Shown here in pieces: positions 55,858 through 64,000 of a DNA stretch of 64,000 bases. The stretch covers positions 2,267,001 to 2,331,000 of the forward strand of contig NZ_CP115174.1 of assembly GCF_027625475.1 (NCBI RefSeq), given 5' to 3'. The position numbers and the translations under genes were made by a program. Positions within the stretch are counted from its first letter, which is position 1. Each line of letters starts with the position of its first letter. A model generated the notes under the pieces. That model did no database searches. It was not told where the DNA came from and worked only from the letters and a program-made list of their open reading frames with translations. Source of the DNA: Sphingomonas abietis. Its GTDB lineage: Bacteria > Pseudomonadota > Alphaproteobacteria > Sphingomonadales > Sphingomonadaceae.

Positions 55858-55896
55858 CTCGATCCGCTCGGCGTATAGCGTCGTCGCCGGATCGAG
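55858..55896. terminator. Inverted repeat after the TetR gene
   Basis: CTCGATCCG pairs with CGGATCGAG over a 21-nt loop, 52 bp after the TetR stop and before the LysR gene. The loop is long and there is no T-tract; a weak terminator at best. Confidence 0.3.
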
Positions 55897-55966
55897 ACGT
55901 CGGCTACGCCTGGAATAGCCGGCTCATGCTCGAACTTCCGAACGCTATCGTGCATAGGCTGGTGTG

Positions 55967-56863
55967 ATGACGAATTGGGACGATGTTCGCTATTTTCTGG
56001 CGGTCGCGCGCGGCGGATCGGTTCGGGCCGCAGCCGATCGGCTCAAGGTGACCCATTCCACGGTGATACGCCGCATCGGTCATCTCGAGGAACTGCTCGG
56101 CGCGCAGGTCTTCCAGAAACTGCCGTCCGGCTATCGCTTGACCGAGGCCGGCGAGGAAATCCTCGCGCTGGCGGAACTGATGGAAGGCGCGTCGCATCAG
56201 CTGGAAACCCGCGTGTTCGGTCGGGATCAAAATGTGCGCGGGCTGCTGCGCGTCGCCTTGCCGCCAACGGTCGCCACCCACTTGCTGATGCACGATTTCG
56301 CGGAGTTCTGCCGCCTGCACCCCGATATCGAATTACAGATCCTGTCGTCATCCGAGCTGGTCAATCTCACGACGCGCCAAGCCGACGTCGCGCTGCGCGT
56401 CGTATATGATCGCGATACCTTGCCCGCCCATCTGATCGGTCGGCAGCTCCGTGACGTTCACGGCGCGGTCTATATCGCTCGCGATCTGCTCGCAGCCCAT
56501 CGCTCGGGCCGAGAGACGAAGGTCCGGTGGGTGTTGAAGCTGGAGGATGGCGGTGTCCCGGAATGGGCAAGGGAGAATGAGATCACCCCATCCGACGCTC
56601 CTGTCACGGTGACGGATTCCGAGGCGCAGATCATCGCGGTCAGGGCGGGCCTGGGCATGGCGCCCTTGTCCTGCTTCGTCGGCGATGTCGATCCGTCGCT
56701 CATACGGGTTCCGGGCGGTGCATTGCGCAAGCACGGCACCTTCTGGCTGCTGACGCACGGCGAGACCCGCAAGACGAAGCGCGTTCGGCTGTTTAGCGAC
56801 TTCATCGCCCAGCGGTTCGACACCCACGCCACGCTTCTTGCGGGCCTGCTCGTGTCGGGGTGA
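55967..56863 (+). CDS. LysR-family regulator
   Basis: 298 aa from ATG 55967; a GTG one codon earlier (55964) is an alternative. The helix-turn-helix reads VRYFLAVARGGSVRAAADRLKVTHSTVIRRIGHLEELLGAQVFQ (abridged here), of the form typical of CrgA/PecT-like LysRs, with an effector half from about 95. It converges on the SRPBCC operon (34-bp gap), which it may control indirectly; the usual divergent geometry is missing. Confidence 0.88.
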   Translation: MTNWDDVRYFLAVARGGSVRAAADRLKVTHSTVIRRIGHLEELLGAQVFQKLPSGYRLTEAGEEILALAELMEGASHQLETRVFGRDQNVRGLLRVALPPTVATHLLMHDFAEFCRLHPDIELQILSSSELVNLTTRQADVALRVVYDRDTLPAHLIGRQLRDVHGAVYIARDLLAAHRSGRETKVRWVLKLEDGGVPEWARENEITPSDAPVTVTDSEAQIIAVRAGLGMAPLSCFVGDVDPSLIRVPGGALRKHGTFWLLTHGETRKTKRVRLFSDFIAQRFDTHATLLAGLLVSG

Positions 56864-56897
56864 CCGGCAGAGCCTCGGCCATCCCGACCCGTGCCGC

Positions 56898-57401
56898 CTA
56901 AGCCGGCCTTCCTTGCGCGGCCTCGCGCTCGAGCGCGACCTTGGCGAGATCGTTCAGAAGCTTTTCGTGAGTGAGCCAGAACGCATCGGGCGCGGCCTTG
57001 GCCAGTTCGATCCAGTGCGGACCCCGCATGGTCTCCTCCGTCCAAAGATGGACGCCTCTTTCCGTGGGCGTGATGATCCATGCATGGTGGGCCTTCGATT
57101 CTGGGGAAACGAGCGGATGACCACCCCAAGCGATGCGGCTCATGGGCTCGAACTCCTGCACGGAGGCGAAGACGTCCTGGCCGGCCAGGTTCGTCTCGAA
57201 GCGCGTGCCGGATTGCAGGCTGCTATGCCCGTCCAGCAACCGGACGTGCTGGACACCGGGGTAAAAGCCGGGCCACGCGCCGGGATCGACGAGCAGGGAC
57301 CAGATCGTCTCCGGCGATACAGCGACCTCCAGTTCGTTGGTGAAATGGATCGGGCACTGGCTCGGCGCCATGTCGGCGGGCCACTTTATGATCTCGAACA
57401 T
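56898..57401 (-). CDS. SRPBCC-fold protein 1 (polyketide-cyclase/START-like)
   Basis: 167 aa from ATG 57401 (AGAGG 6 nt upstream). The Bet-v-1/SRPBCC fold is seen in the N-terminal IHFTNELEVAVSPETIWSLLVDPGAWPGFYPG, a long beta region and the closing helix. The ITPTERGVHLWTEETMRGP segment closely resembles the paralogue at 58305 (ITPTDTGCHLLTEETQQGP). Both are 167 aa. Such proteins bind a hydrophobic ligand or act as cyclases. It ends the leftward four-gene operon. Confidence 0.85.
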   Translation of the reverse strand: MFEIIKWPADMAPSQCPIHFTNELEVAVSPETIWSLLVDPGAWPGFYPGVQHVRLLDGHSSLQSGTRFETNLAGQDVFASVQEFEPMSRIAWGGHPLVSPESKAHHAWIITPTERGVHLWTEETMRGPHWIELAKAAPDAFWLTHEKLLNDLAKVALEREAAQGRPA

Positions 57402-57438
57402 GAGCATCCTCTGACTTGAAGGAGGTGGGGAGGGGCTC

Positions 57439-58233
57439 TCAGGCGATCGATCGCAAGACGCCGCCATCGACCCGCAGAGCGGCGCCGGTGGTGCCGGAAG
57501 CCTGCTGCGAGCAGAGATAGACGACCATGTTCGCGACCTCTTCGGTCGAGGTGAACCGGTTGAGCAAGGTGGTCGGCCGCATCGTCTTCAGAAATTGCCG
57601 TTCGGCGTCCTCCTGGGTGATTCCCTGCTCTTCGGCGGTCTTCTTCATCCAGTTCGACAGGATCTCGGAGTTGGTCGGGCCGGGAAGGACGGAGTTGACG
57701 GTGACGCCGGTTCCGCCAACCAGTTCGGCAAGCCCCCGCGAGACGGCAAGCTGCGCGGTCTTCGTCATGCCATAGTCGATCATCTCTTTCGGGATGTTGA
57801 TCGCGGATTCGCTGCTCAGGAACACCACGCGGCCCCAGCCGCGCGCCGTCATGCCCGGCACATAATGGCGTGCCGCGCGCACGCCGCTCATCACATTGGT
57901 CTGAAACAGGTCGAGCCATTCGCCGTCGTCCTGATCGAAGAAGCCGTTGGGCCGGGCCGTGCCCATGTTGTTGACGAGGATGTCGGCCTCCGGCGCCTGC
58001 GCCGCGAGGGTGGCGGAGCCTTTAGCGGTCGCCAGATCGGCGGCGACGCCGCTCAGCTCGGCATCTGGGAATTGGGCGCGCAACTCCCGCAGCGTGCTGG
58101 AGACCCTCTCCTGCGTCCGGCCGTTGATGACGACCGATGCACCCGCCCTGGCGAGTCCTTCGGCAATTGCGCGGCCGATACCTGCGGTCGAGCCGGTGAC
58201 GATGGTGCGACGGCCCTTGAGGTCGATGTTCAT
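57439..58233 (-). CDS. SDR encoded between the two SRPBCC genes
   Basis: 264 aa from ATG 58233. TGSTAGIG near residues 13-20, ILVNNMG, and the active site with Ser in VVFLSSESAIN and Tyr/Lys in MIDYGMTKTAQ (Tyr-x-x-x-Lys). The VLPGPTNSEIL loop is typical of oxidoreductases acting on small molecules. It sits in an operon with two SRPBCC proteins and an F420-like NAD(P) oxidoreductase, which suggests a redox/cyclisation pathway on an unknown compound. Confidence 0.88.
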   Translation of the reverse strand: MNIDLKGRRTIVTGSTAGIGRAIAEGLARAGASVVINGRTQERVSSTLRELRAQFPDAELSGVAADLATAKGSATLAAQAPEADILVNNMGTARPNGFFDQDDGEWLDLFQTNVMSGVRAARHYVPGMTARGWGRVVFLSSESAINIPKEMIDYGMTKTAQLAVSRGLAELVGGTGVTVNSVLPGPTNSEILSNWMKKTAEEQGITQEDAERQFLKTMRPTTLLNRFTSTEEVANMVVYLCSQQASGTTGAALRVDGGVLRSIA

Positions 58234-58304
58234 GCTGGAATCCTTTGGCTCGTAGCGCGCCCGGCACAGAGGGTGCGGGCCGCGCTGAGGCATGGTGTCG
58301 GGGC

Positions 58305-58808
58305 TTATCCGGCGGTCTTGGCGACTTCGGCTTCCGCTGCACGCTTGAGTTCTTCGACCCAGCTTTGGTGGTAGCGGTAGAGCGCGCCGGGGTGCTTGCG
58401 GCCGAGTTCCTCGAGGAAGAACGGGCCCTGCTGGGTTTCCTCGGTCAGCAGATGGCAACCGGTGTCTGTCGGCGTGATGACCCAGCCATGATAGGCGCTC
58501 GATCCGGTCTCGTCGCCGTCGACGGTGGTCGACCAGGCGAGCCGGCGACCGGGCAGGCACTCGGTGACGACGAGGCTCATCGGGAAGCCGACGGTTACGC
58601 GGCTATATCGCGTGCCGAGCTGCAAGGCGGACTCGCCGCTCAGGATTTTCACCTGATCTTCGGGCGGGAAATAATCCAACCAATTCTCGGCATCGACGAG
58701 CAGTTTCCAGACGACTTCGGGGGGCGCTGCCACATCGATATCGTTGAGCGCGTAGATGGCCGATATTTTCGGGTCAAAAGCCTCGGGCCAGAGGACGTGA
58801 TCATACAT
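58305..58808 (-). CDS. SRPBCC-fold protein 2
   Basis: 167 aa. AIYALNDIDVAAPPEVVWKLLVDAENWLDYFP marks the N-terminal part of the fold, and the closing helix SWVEELKRAAEAEVAK follows LLTEETQQGPFFLEELGRKHP. It is a paralogue of the gene at 56898. Its start is 3 bp from the stop of the NAD(P) oxidoreductase gene at 58812, a tight operon arrangement. Confidence 0.85.
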   Translation of the reverse strand: MYDHVLWPEAFDPKISAIYALNDIDVAAPPEVVWKLLVDAENWLDYFPPEDQVKILSGESALQLGTRYSRVTVGFPMSLVVTECLPGRRLAWSTTVDGDETGSSAYHGWVITPTDTGCHLLTEETQQGPFFLEELGRKHPGALYRYHQSWVEELKRAAEAEVAKTAG

Positions 58809-58811
58809 GGC

Positions 58812-59414
58812 TCAGCCTTCCTTCTTGAACAGATCCTGGAAAATCAGCGGTGCCCAGCTGGTGCCCCGCGCCTGGACGAGCATCCCGCCTTCGGCCAGCG
58901 CACCGAGTTTGACCGGCGCATAGCCAAGCTGTTCGACGAGCGCGGCCACGGCGTCGGTGGCGCCGTCTTCGTCGCCGGCGAGAAACGCCACGCGGCGTCC
59001 GCCCGCAACGGCGGGATCCTGGTCGAGAATCTTGGCGGGAAGGTGGTTGAACGCCTTGACGAGCTGGGCGCCGACGAAGGCCTTGGCGATCACCGCCGAT
59101 GACGGAAGCTGCCCGAGATCCTCCGGCGGAACGGCATAGGCGTTGGTGACGTCGATGATGGTCTTGCCCTGCCAATCCGGCGCGGCCTTTGCGACCTCGG
59201 GGTGCGCCGGGAAGGGGACGGCCAGCAGGATGACATCGGCCTGAACGGCGTCACCGAGGGGCTCGGGAATGATGCCGGTGCCGATCGCAGCCGCCTGCGC
59301 CGCGATCGCATCGGGGGCACGCGTGGTCGCGACGACGACCTCGATGCCCTTTCGGGCGAACATCCTGGCCAGTGCCTGGCCGACGGGGCCGAAGCCGATA
59401 ATCGCGTATTTCAT
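58812..59414 (-). CDS. F420/NADP oxidoreductase-like dinucleotide-binding protein
   Basis: 200 aa. The Rossmann motif IIGFGPVGQALARMF is at the N-terminus, then VVVATTRAPDAI, and a middle KTIIDVTNAY segment as in NADPH:F420 oxidoreductase-like proteins and NAD-binding 2-domain reductases. No F420-specific enzymes accompany it, so an NADPH-dependent reductase is more likely. First gene of the operon with the SRPBCC proteins. Promoter lies in the 350-bp region upstream. Confidence 0.85.
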   Translation of the reverse strand: MKYAIIGFGPVGQALARMFARKGIEVVVATTRAPDAIAAQAAAIGTGIIPEPLGDAVQADVILLAVPFPAHPEVAKAAPDWQGKTIIDVTNAYAVPPEDLGQLPSSAVIAKAFVGAQLVKAFNHLPAKILDQDPAVAGGRRVAFLAGDEDGATDAVAALVEQLGYAPVKLGALAEGGMLVQARGTSWAPLIFQDLFKKEG

Positions 59415-59764
59415 GATCCATGTCCGATCGTTGTGCTCGGCGCCCTAAATGGGACCGACGCCAGTCGTTCGGGATTGGCCATTTGCGGACAGCGGTGGTG
59501 CATCCGCAGACCACTCCGGCGCCGACCTCCGTCCACCAGCTATTGTAGCGGGGACCACTGCGATGAGGCTGGCCAGGGTGCTTGGGCGCCGCCCGCCTGC
59601 GCCGACGGCAGTCGCTTTCGACAATCCGTCGGAAATGCCGCAATATGCCCCGCCATCGGCTCGCGATCCGTTCGCGCCCGGCGGCCCTATAAGGGTTTCC
59701 CGTGTAGCGTCCCCATGTCGGCGATGTTGGCCCTACAGCATCGTGCCGGCGCGAAAATATCGCG
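59415..59764. other. Intergenic stretch before the SRPBCC operon
   Basis: 350 bp between the oxidoreductase start (59414) and the convergent end of the permease gene. I see no convincing gene or operator. It must hold the promoter of the leftward SRPBCC operon; no clear -35/-10 pair or palindrome stands out. Confidence 0.4.
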
Positions 59765-61093
59765 CTATCGGGGAAGATCGCCCATCGGCATATCGTGATC
59801 GCCCGAGGCCTGGCGGCTGAGCGCACGCATGGCGGCGCCCACGACGATCCACCCGCCGAGCAGGGCATAAGGCCGCCAGTCCGCTTCCAGCCCCACGAAG
59901 ATCATCGCGAACGCGCAGAGCGCACCGGCATAGGCCAGCCCGCGCGTCCAGTGCTTGGAGAATTTGAAGGCCGCTTTGCCGTAGATATCCGGATGGCCTT
60001 CGGTAACTCGCGCGGCGACCAGGCAGATGCTGCCATATTTGAGAAGATTGGGGATGTTGACGGCAAGGAACAGGAAGGTCAGCTCCATCGGCAGCAGGAG
60101 ACCGATGCAGGCGAGACCGAATACCGTGACGAGGGCGACATGGGGGGTCTGCCAGCGTGGATGGACCCGGCCGAGCGCCTTGGGCAACATGCCTGCCGCA
60201 CCCATCGCATAGAGACTGCGCGAGAACATCGCGAAGAGCGCGTTAAGGGATTTTCCGATCGAAAGCACCGCGGCGAGCACGATCAGCGGCGTCGCCAGCG
60301 GCCCCATGAAGCGCTTTGCGGCATCGAGTATCGGGGCCTGGCTTGCCGCAAGACCGTCACCGCCGAGAATGGCGAGCGCGACGAAGCCGACCGCAAGGTA
60401 GAGCAAGGTGGCGGAGCCGATCGATACGGCGATGCCGATGGGGATGTTACGCTGACCATCATCCACCTCGGCTCCGGCCTCGGTCGCCGCTTCGATTCCG
60501 AAGAACAGCCCGGTCAGCAGCGGCGTCGCAGCGAGCATCCCGATAAAACCATGCGGAAGGAAGGGTTGCAGATGGGCCGTGTCGGCGGCGGTCGTGCCGC
60601 CCCAACCGACGAACAGCGCGAACAGGAGCAGCATGCCGGCGAGCAGGATCTTCTGGATCCGTGCCGCGATGTGGATGCCGAAGAGGTTGGCGAGCAGCGC
60701 GAGGCTGAAGAGGACCAGCATCGTCGGCTTGGTCGGCAGCGGCCACAGCATGGAAACATAGCGCACCAGCACCAGGGCGAGCACGACGATCGCCCCGACA
60801 TTGGCGATGATCCGCACCCAGCCGATATAGAAACCCCAGACCGGGTGGAGGAAACGGGCCGGCCAGCTGAACGATGCGCCGGATACCGGTATGGCCGATC
60901 CCAGAAAGGCATAGCTCACCGCGATCAGATACATGGGCAGCGCCGCACACAGCGCGGACAGCAGCATCGCCGGCCCGGCAAGCTTCGCCGCCGGCCCGAT
61001 CGCCGAAAAGATCGAGACGCCGACCGCCGTGCCGATGCCGAGCGCGACGACGCCCCACAGATCGATCCCCTTGGCGAGTTGCCGCTCGCTCAA
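59765..61093 (-). CDS. APC-family amino-acid permease (TTG start)
   Basis: 442 aa, about 12 membrane helices. The N-terminal GIDLWGVVALGIGTAVGVSIFSAIGPAA and the helix-6-to-7 FFGIEAATEAGAEVDDGQRN match the APC superfamily. The start codon is TTG at 61093, overlapping the peptidase stop as TTGA. It probably imports an amino acid or small peptide released by the upstream peptidase. Substrate specificity is not readable. Confidence 0.88.
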   Translation of the reverse strand: MSERQLAKGIDLWGVVALGIGTAVGVSIFSAIGPAAKLAGPAMLLSALCAALPMYLIAVSYAFLGSAIPVSGASFSWPARFLHPVWGFYIGWVRIIANVGAIVVLALVLVRYVSMLWPLPTKPTMLVLFSLALLANLFGIHIAARIQKILLAGMLLLFALFVGWGGTTAADTAHLQPFLPHGFIGMLAATPLLTGLFFGIEAATEAGAEVDDGQRNIPIGIAVSIGSATLLYLAVGFVALAILGGDGLAASQAPILDAAKRFMGPLATPLIVLAAVLSIGKSLNALFAMFSRSLYAMGAAGMLPKALGRVHPRWQTPHVALVTVFGLACIGLLLPMELTFLFLAVNIPNLLKYGSICLVAARVTEGHPDIYGKAAFKFSKHWTRGLAYAGALCAFAMIFVGLEADWRPYALLGGWIVVGAAMRALSRQASGDHDMPMGDLPR

Positions 61094-62598
61094 TGCTCGG
61101 CCCCGGCCAGGATGAAGCCGCGGAGGTCGGCCATCAGCTTGTGCCAGCTCGCATCGTCGGAATAGGCGACATGGCCCGCCGGATAATGTTCGCTGCGAAA
61201 GCGATCCGGGGGCAGGCTCGATTGCGCGAACAGATAATCCGTCGCGCCCACCGTCGTGGTCAGGTCATACAGGCCGCTGCCGACGAACAGCCGCAGCCGC
61301 GGCTCGGCCGTCATCACTTTCTCCAGCTGTGCCATGAACGGCCAGTCGTTGAACGGGGAATCGCCTTCGCCATAGGTCCAGGCGCCATCCACGGGAACGA
61401 TCACCTTGTAGTGCGACGGGTCCGCGACGCCGAGCTGCTTGAGCTGCCCGAACACGGCCTTGCCGTAGAGATCGGACACCGCGGAGAACGGGTCGCCTCC
61501 CACGACCTCACCGGCGTTGGCCGGGCGAGGGGCGGTATAACGCGCGTCATAGCGGCCGAGCACCCGGCCTTCGCCGCGCAGCAGTTCGACCCGGAAACGC
61601 TCTTTCGAGATGCGCAGATCATGCGCGAGATAATAGCCTTTCGCGATGCCGGTCAGCTCCGAAAGCCTCGTCGCGATGCGGTCGCGCTCGGCCGGATCGA
61701 GGGCGCGGCCGCGATAGAGCGCATCCAGATAGGCAGGTCCGAACGCAGCGGCCTCGCGCGCGCTGCCGGCCGGATCGCAGGGCTGCGGCCGTTTGTGCTG
61801 ATAGCAGGCGATCGCCGCCAGCGTGGGCAGCGCCAGGGGATAGGTGACGACATTGCCGGGACGTTGCGACGTCTCGATCATGTTGAGCGCTTGGCCGAGC
61901 AGCAGCACGCCGCGCAGTCTCAGACCCGGATCCTGCGCGTGCAGGGTGCCGGCCATCGTCGCGGCGCGGATGGTGCCGTAGCTTTCGCCCAGGATGAAGA
62001 TCGGCGCGGCGGTGCGTCCATGCGCGGCCAACCATGCCCGGGCTAGCTGGGCGACGGCATCGGCGTCGCCGTTCACGGACTGGTAGAAGCCGCGATCCGC
62101 ATCGGCCGCGATCGTCGAAAAGCCCGTGCCGGGCGGATCGAGGAACACCAGATCGGCGATGTCGAGCAGGGTTTCGCGATTTTCCACGACCGGGGCGTCG
62201 GACGGCAGCGCGGCGGCGGGATCCTGCGGAACTTCGGCACGCATGGGCCCCAGCGCGCCCATGTGGAGATAGGCGGAAGCCGCGCCGGGGCCGCCATTGA
62301 AGACGAACAGCACTGGACGATCCGTCCCGCCGGGACGGGTATAGGATATATACCCTGCGGTGGCGTCGAAATGCCCGGGCCTGCTGCGTACCGGCGCCAG
62401 GCCGACCTCGGCATCATAGCCCAGCGACTGGCGACCAGGGGCCTGCAGCGTCTGAGCGCTGCGGGCCTCGATGTGGAGCGGCGATAATGTCGGCTCGGTC
62501 TGCTGTGCCTTCAGCGCCGTCGGCCCATTGGCGCCAGCAAGCAATGCCGTGGCGGTCAGGATCGCGCGTAAGCATCCGGCTCCGGTTCGCCTTGTCAT
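61090..62598 (-). CDS. Secreted serine carboxypeptidase-like (S10-type) peptidase
   Basis: 502 aa. Signal peptide to about residue 31 (ALKAQ). S10 hallmarks are NGGPGAAS at 101-108, PPGTGFS, the nucleophile Ser206 in ILGESYGTI, an Asp in RLRLFVGSGLYDLTT and His in HYPAGHVAYS. It should remove C-terminal residues from peptides in the periplasm, feeding the permease. It lies 4 bp after the aminotransferase gene and overlaps the permease. Confidence 0.88.
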   Translation of the reverse strand: MTRRTGAGCLRAILTATALLAGANGPTALKAQQTEPTLSPLHIEARSAQTLQAPGRQSLGYDAEVGLAPVRSRPGHFDATAGYISYTRPGGTDRPVLFVFNGGPGAASAYLHMGALGPMRAEVPQDPAAALPSDAPVVENRETLLDIADLVFLDPPGTGFSTIAADADRGFYQSVNGDADAVAQLARAWLAAHGRTAAPIFILGESYGTIRAATMAGTLHAQDPGLRLRGVLLLGQALNMIETSQRPGNVVTYPLALPTLAAIACYQHKRPQPCDPAGSAREAAAFGPAYLDALYRGRALDPAERDRIATRLSELTGIAKGYYLAHDLRISKERFRVELLRGEGRVLGRYDARYTAPRPANAGEVVGGDPFSAVSDLYGKAVFGQLKQLGVADPSHYKVIVPVDGAWTYGEGDSPFNDWPFMAQLEKVMTAEPRLRLFVGSGLYDLTTTVGATDYLFAQSSLPPDRFRSEHYPAGHVAYSDDASWHKLMADLRGFILAGAEH

Positions 62599-62602
62599 GC
62601 CG

Positions 62603-63811
62603 TCATACCCCCTTCGTCCCGGCCTGCTGCTCGCGGTAGCGCAGCAAACCGTCCGTCAACGCCTGCAAGCCATAATCAAGATCGGCCGGCGCGCGCGCAA
62701 AGCCGACGCGGATATGACCCGCCGCACCGAAATATTCGCCCGGTGCGACCACCACGCCACAGCGATCCGCCAGCCATTCGGAAAATGCGATGGTGTCGCT
62801 AATCCCGGTCAGCTTGGGGAAAGCGATGCAGCCGAAAAGGGGCAGCGCGCCGCTGACGAGATCCTCGTCGCGCCAAAAGCCGTGATAGGATTCGATGATC
62901 GGTCTTGCCCGGCGCATGATGTCGCTTCGATACGTCTCGATCGTGCGTGGGCGCTCCAGCACGAGGGCGGCGACGGCATGCGCCAGGTTCGATACTCCGA
63001 AATCGATCTCCTGCGCGAGGCTGCGGATGCGCCGCATCGTATCGGGCTCCGCCACGATCCAGCCGCAGCGCAGCGTGCTCAATCCATGCGATTTGGTCAG
63101 GCTGCTGACGCTGATGAGGGCGGGCGACAATTGGACGGCCGGGGCCGGGCGCAGTTCGGCATCGACATAATCGCCATAGACCTCGTCGACGATGACATGG
63201 ATGCCACGGGCCTCGGCGATGGCGCCTATCGTGGCGAGCACGTCGGGTTCGGTCGACATGCCGGACGGGTTATGGAGGTTCGACAATATGATGAGCCGCG
63301 TCTGCGGGCCGATCGCCGCGGCCACCGCGTCCGGATCGATGGTGAAATGCTCGCCGCGTCGTTCGAAGCGGTCGACGCCGAAACCATGGGCTTCGGCGAT
63401 CTTGTGGAACAGATCGAAACCGGGATTTTCAACAAGTATGCGATCGCCGGGCTGCATCAGCGCCCGGTAGACGAGCGAGAGCGCCCCGGTCGCGCCGGTG
63501 GTGCAGAGGATCTGCTCGGCCGGCAACGCATAGCGCCGGGCGAGCTGTTCGACGACATAGGGGTTCCCGCTGGCGAAGGCGCTGGTGTAGCGTGACGTGA
63601 TCGGATCTGAGGAGAAACCCTCCAGCACGATCTGCCGCAGCAGCTCGAACGGCTCGGGAACCGAGCTGTCGAACAGGCTGACGAGCAGATTGCGCTCCGA
63701 ACGGACGGCACGGATCACCTTTCGCACCCATCGCGAGTAGGAATCCGGATCCGGGACGGATGGAGGCTGTCCGCCCGCCGGGATGGGATGCAGGGACTTC
63801 GATCGGCTCAT
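62603..63811 (-). CDS. PLP-dependent class I/II aminotransferase
   Basis: 402 aa from ATG 63811. Fold type I residues: TGATGALSLVYRAL, the Asn in NLHNPSGM, Asp in IVDEVYGDY, and the PLP Lys in SSLTKSHGLSTLRCG. The family is the aspartate/aromatic aminotransferase-like branch. Placed first in the operon with the peptidase and permease, and just after a TonB receptor, it may catabolise the amino acid the locus delivers. It could also be a C-S lyase. Confidence 0.9.
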   Translation of the reverse strand: MSRSKSLHPIPAGGQPPSVPDPDSYSRWVRKVIRAVRSERNLLVSLFDSSVPEPFELLRQIVLEGFSSDPITSRYTSAFASGNPYVVEQLARRYALPAEQILCTTGATGALSLVYRALMQPGDRILVENPGFDLFHKIAEAHGFGVDRFERRGEHFTIDPDAVAAAIGPQTRLIILSNLHNPSGMSTEPDVLATIGAIAEARGIHVIVDEVYGDYVDAELRPAPAVQLSPALISVSSLTKSHGLSTLRCGWIVAEPDTMRRIRSLAQEIDFGVSNLAHAVAALVLERPRTIETYRSDIMRRARPIIESYHGFWRDEDLVSGALPLFGCIAFPKLTGISDTIAFSEWLADRCGVVVAPGEYFGAAGHIRVGFARAPADLDYGLQALTDGLLRYREQQAGTKGV

Positions 63812-63855
63812 TGTTCGTTTCGTTTTCCGCGCGAAGCCAGGACTAGGAAAAACAG

Positions 63856-63879
63856 CTGCCCGGCGGTGAGGCCGGGCAG
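63856..63879 (-). terminator. Rho-independent terminator of the TonB-dependent receptor
   Basis: CTGCCCGGC pairs with GCCGGGCAG over a 6-nt loop. On the minus strand it is followed by a GTTTTTCC run, and it lies 8 bp beyond the receptor stop. It separates the receptor from the aminotransferase operon. Confidence 0.8.
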
Positions 63880-63887
63880 GGCCTTCT

Positions 63888-64000
63888 TCACCGCAGCTTG
63901 ATGTTGGCACCGACGAAGAAGCGTCGGCCCAGGATGTCGCCATAGGCGATCTGGGGATAGGAGGGGCTCTTGTCGGTGAGATTGTCTACGCCGGCGCGCA
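63888..64000 (-). CDS. TonB-dependent receptor, C-terminal end (continues beyond the window)
   Basis: 37 codons to the TGA: RAGVDNLTDKSPSYPQIAYG then DILGRRFFVGANIKLR. GVDNLTDK is a very common last-strand signature of TonB-dependent receptors, and YGDILGRRFFVG resembles the barrel end of sphingomonad receptors. It runs leftward into the aminotransferase-peptidase-permease locus. The substrate may be a peptide. Most of the gene lies to the right of the window. Confidence 0.85.
   Translation of the reverse strand, partial: RAGVDNLTDKSPSYPQIAYGDILGRRFFVGANIKLR

Overview
The window looks like a chromosomal segment of a high-GC alphaproteobacterium, most likely a sphingomonad (Sphingomonas, Sphingobium, Novosphingobium or Rhizorhabdus type). 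The signs are TonB-dependent receptors, an UrcA-family protein, a GCG_CRPN-type secreted peptide, many LysR-controlled catabolic clusters and strongly GC-biased third codon positions. I recognise no tRNA, rRNA or CRISPR array.

Layout. 1-2.1 kb: the 5' part of an outward-running autotransporter-like adhesin and a decayed insertion-sequence transposase. 2.1-6 kb: hydrolase, SDR, LysR, then an azoreductase divergent from an HxlR regulator. 6.4-16.2 kb: a chemotaxis island. A PilZ protein is followed by a leftward operon (MCP, STAS protein, CheA, CheR, CheB, CheD with stop-start overlaps) and a divergent set (CheY, CheW, a second CheB-like protein lacking the esterase serine, and a small protein with a DxxxQ motif like the CheZ phosphatase site). 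16.7-25.6 kb: an aldarate locus with LysR, a galactarate/talarate-type dehydratase, an OprB-like porin, an MFS transporter, ketoglutarate-semialdehyde dehydrogenase, KdgD and a second LysR. Together these can take galactarate or a related aldarate to 2-oxoglutarate. 25.7-33.5 kb: an unassigned ABC pair, an Old Yellow Enzyme divergent from HxlR, a lipase-like esterase, a secreted GCG_CRPN peptide and an OmpR/histidine-kinase pair. 33.5-45.4 kb: a leftward six-gene catabolic operon (ALDH, SDR, Zn-ADH, ALDH, CaiB-type CoA-transferase, malyl-CoA-type lyase) with a divergent LysR, next to an outer-membrane MetA-like protein plus Tat-exported GMC oxidoreductase with another LysR. 45.4-48 kb: MocR regulator divergent from UrcA/LysE. 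48-51 kb: a complete TonB-dependent receptor. 51-59.4 kb: SDR/TetR pairs, aldo-keto reductase, GlcG, LysR and a four-gene operon with two equal-length SRPBCC proteins. 59.7-64 kb: a peptide or amino-acid locus (TonB receptor C-terminus, aminotransferase, S10 carboxypeptidase-like protein, APC permease).

Most clusters follow one plan: a catabolic or redox operon beside its own LysR, TetR or HxlR gene, with a short inverted repeat in or next to the promoter. I list these repeats as candidate operators. Six LysR, two TetR, two HxlR, one MocR and one OmpR-type regulator occur in 64 kb.

The least ordinary items are the catalytically altered CheB paralogue with its DxxxQ neighbour, the ALDH/ADH/CaiB/lyase operon of unknown substrate, the paired SRPBCC operon, and several long perfect inverted repeats.
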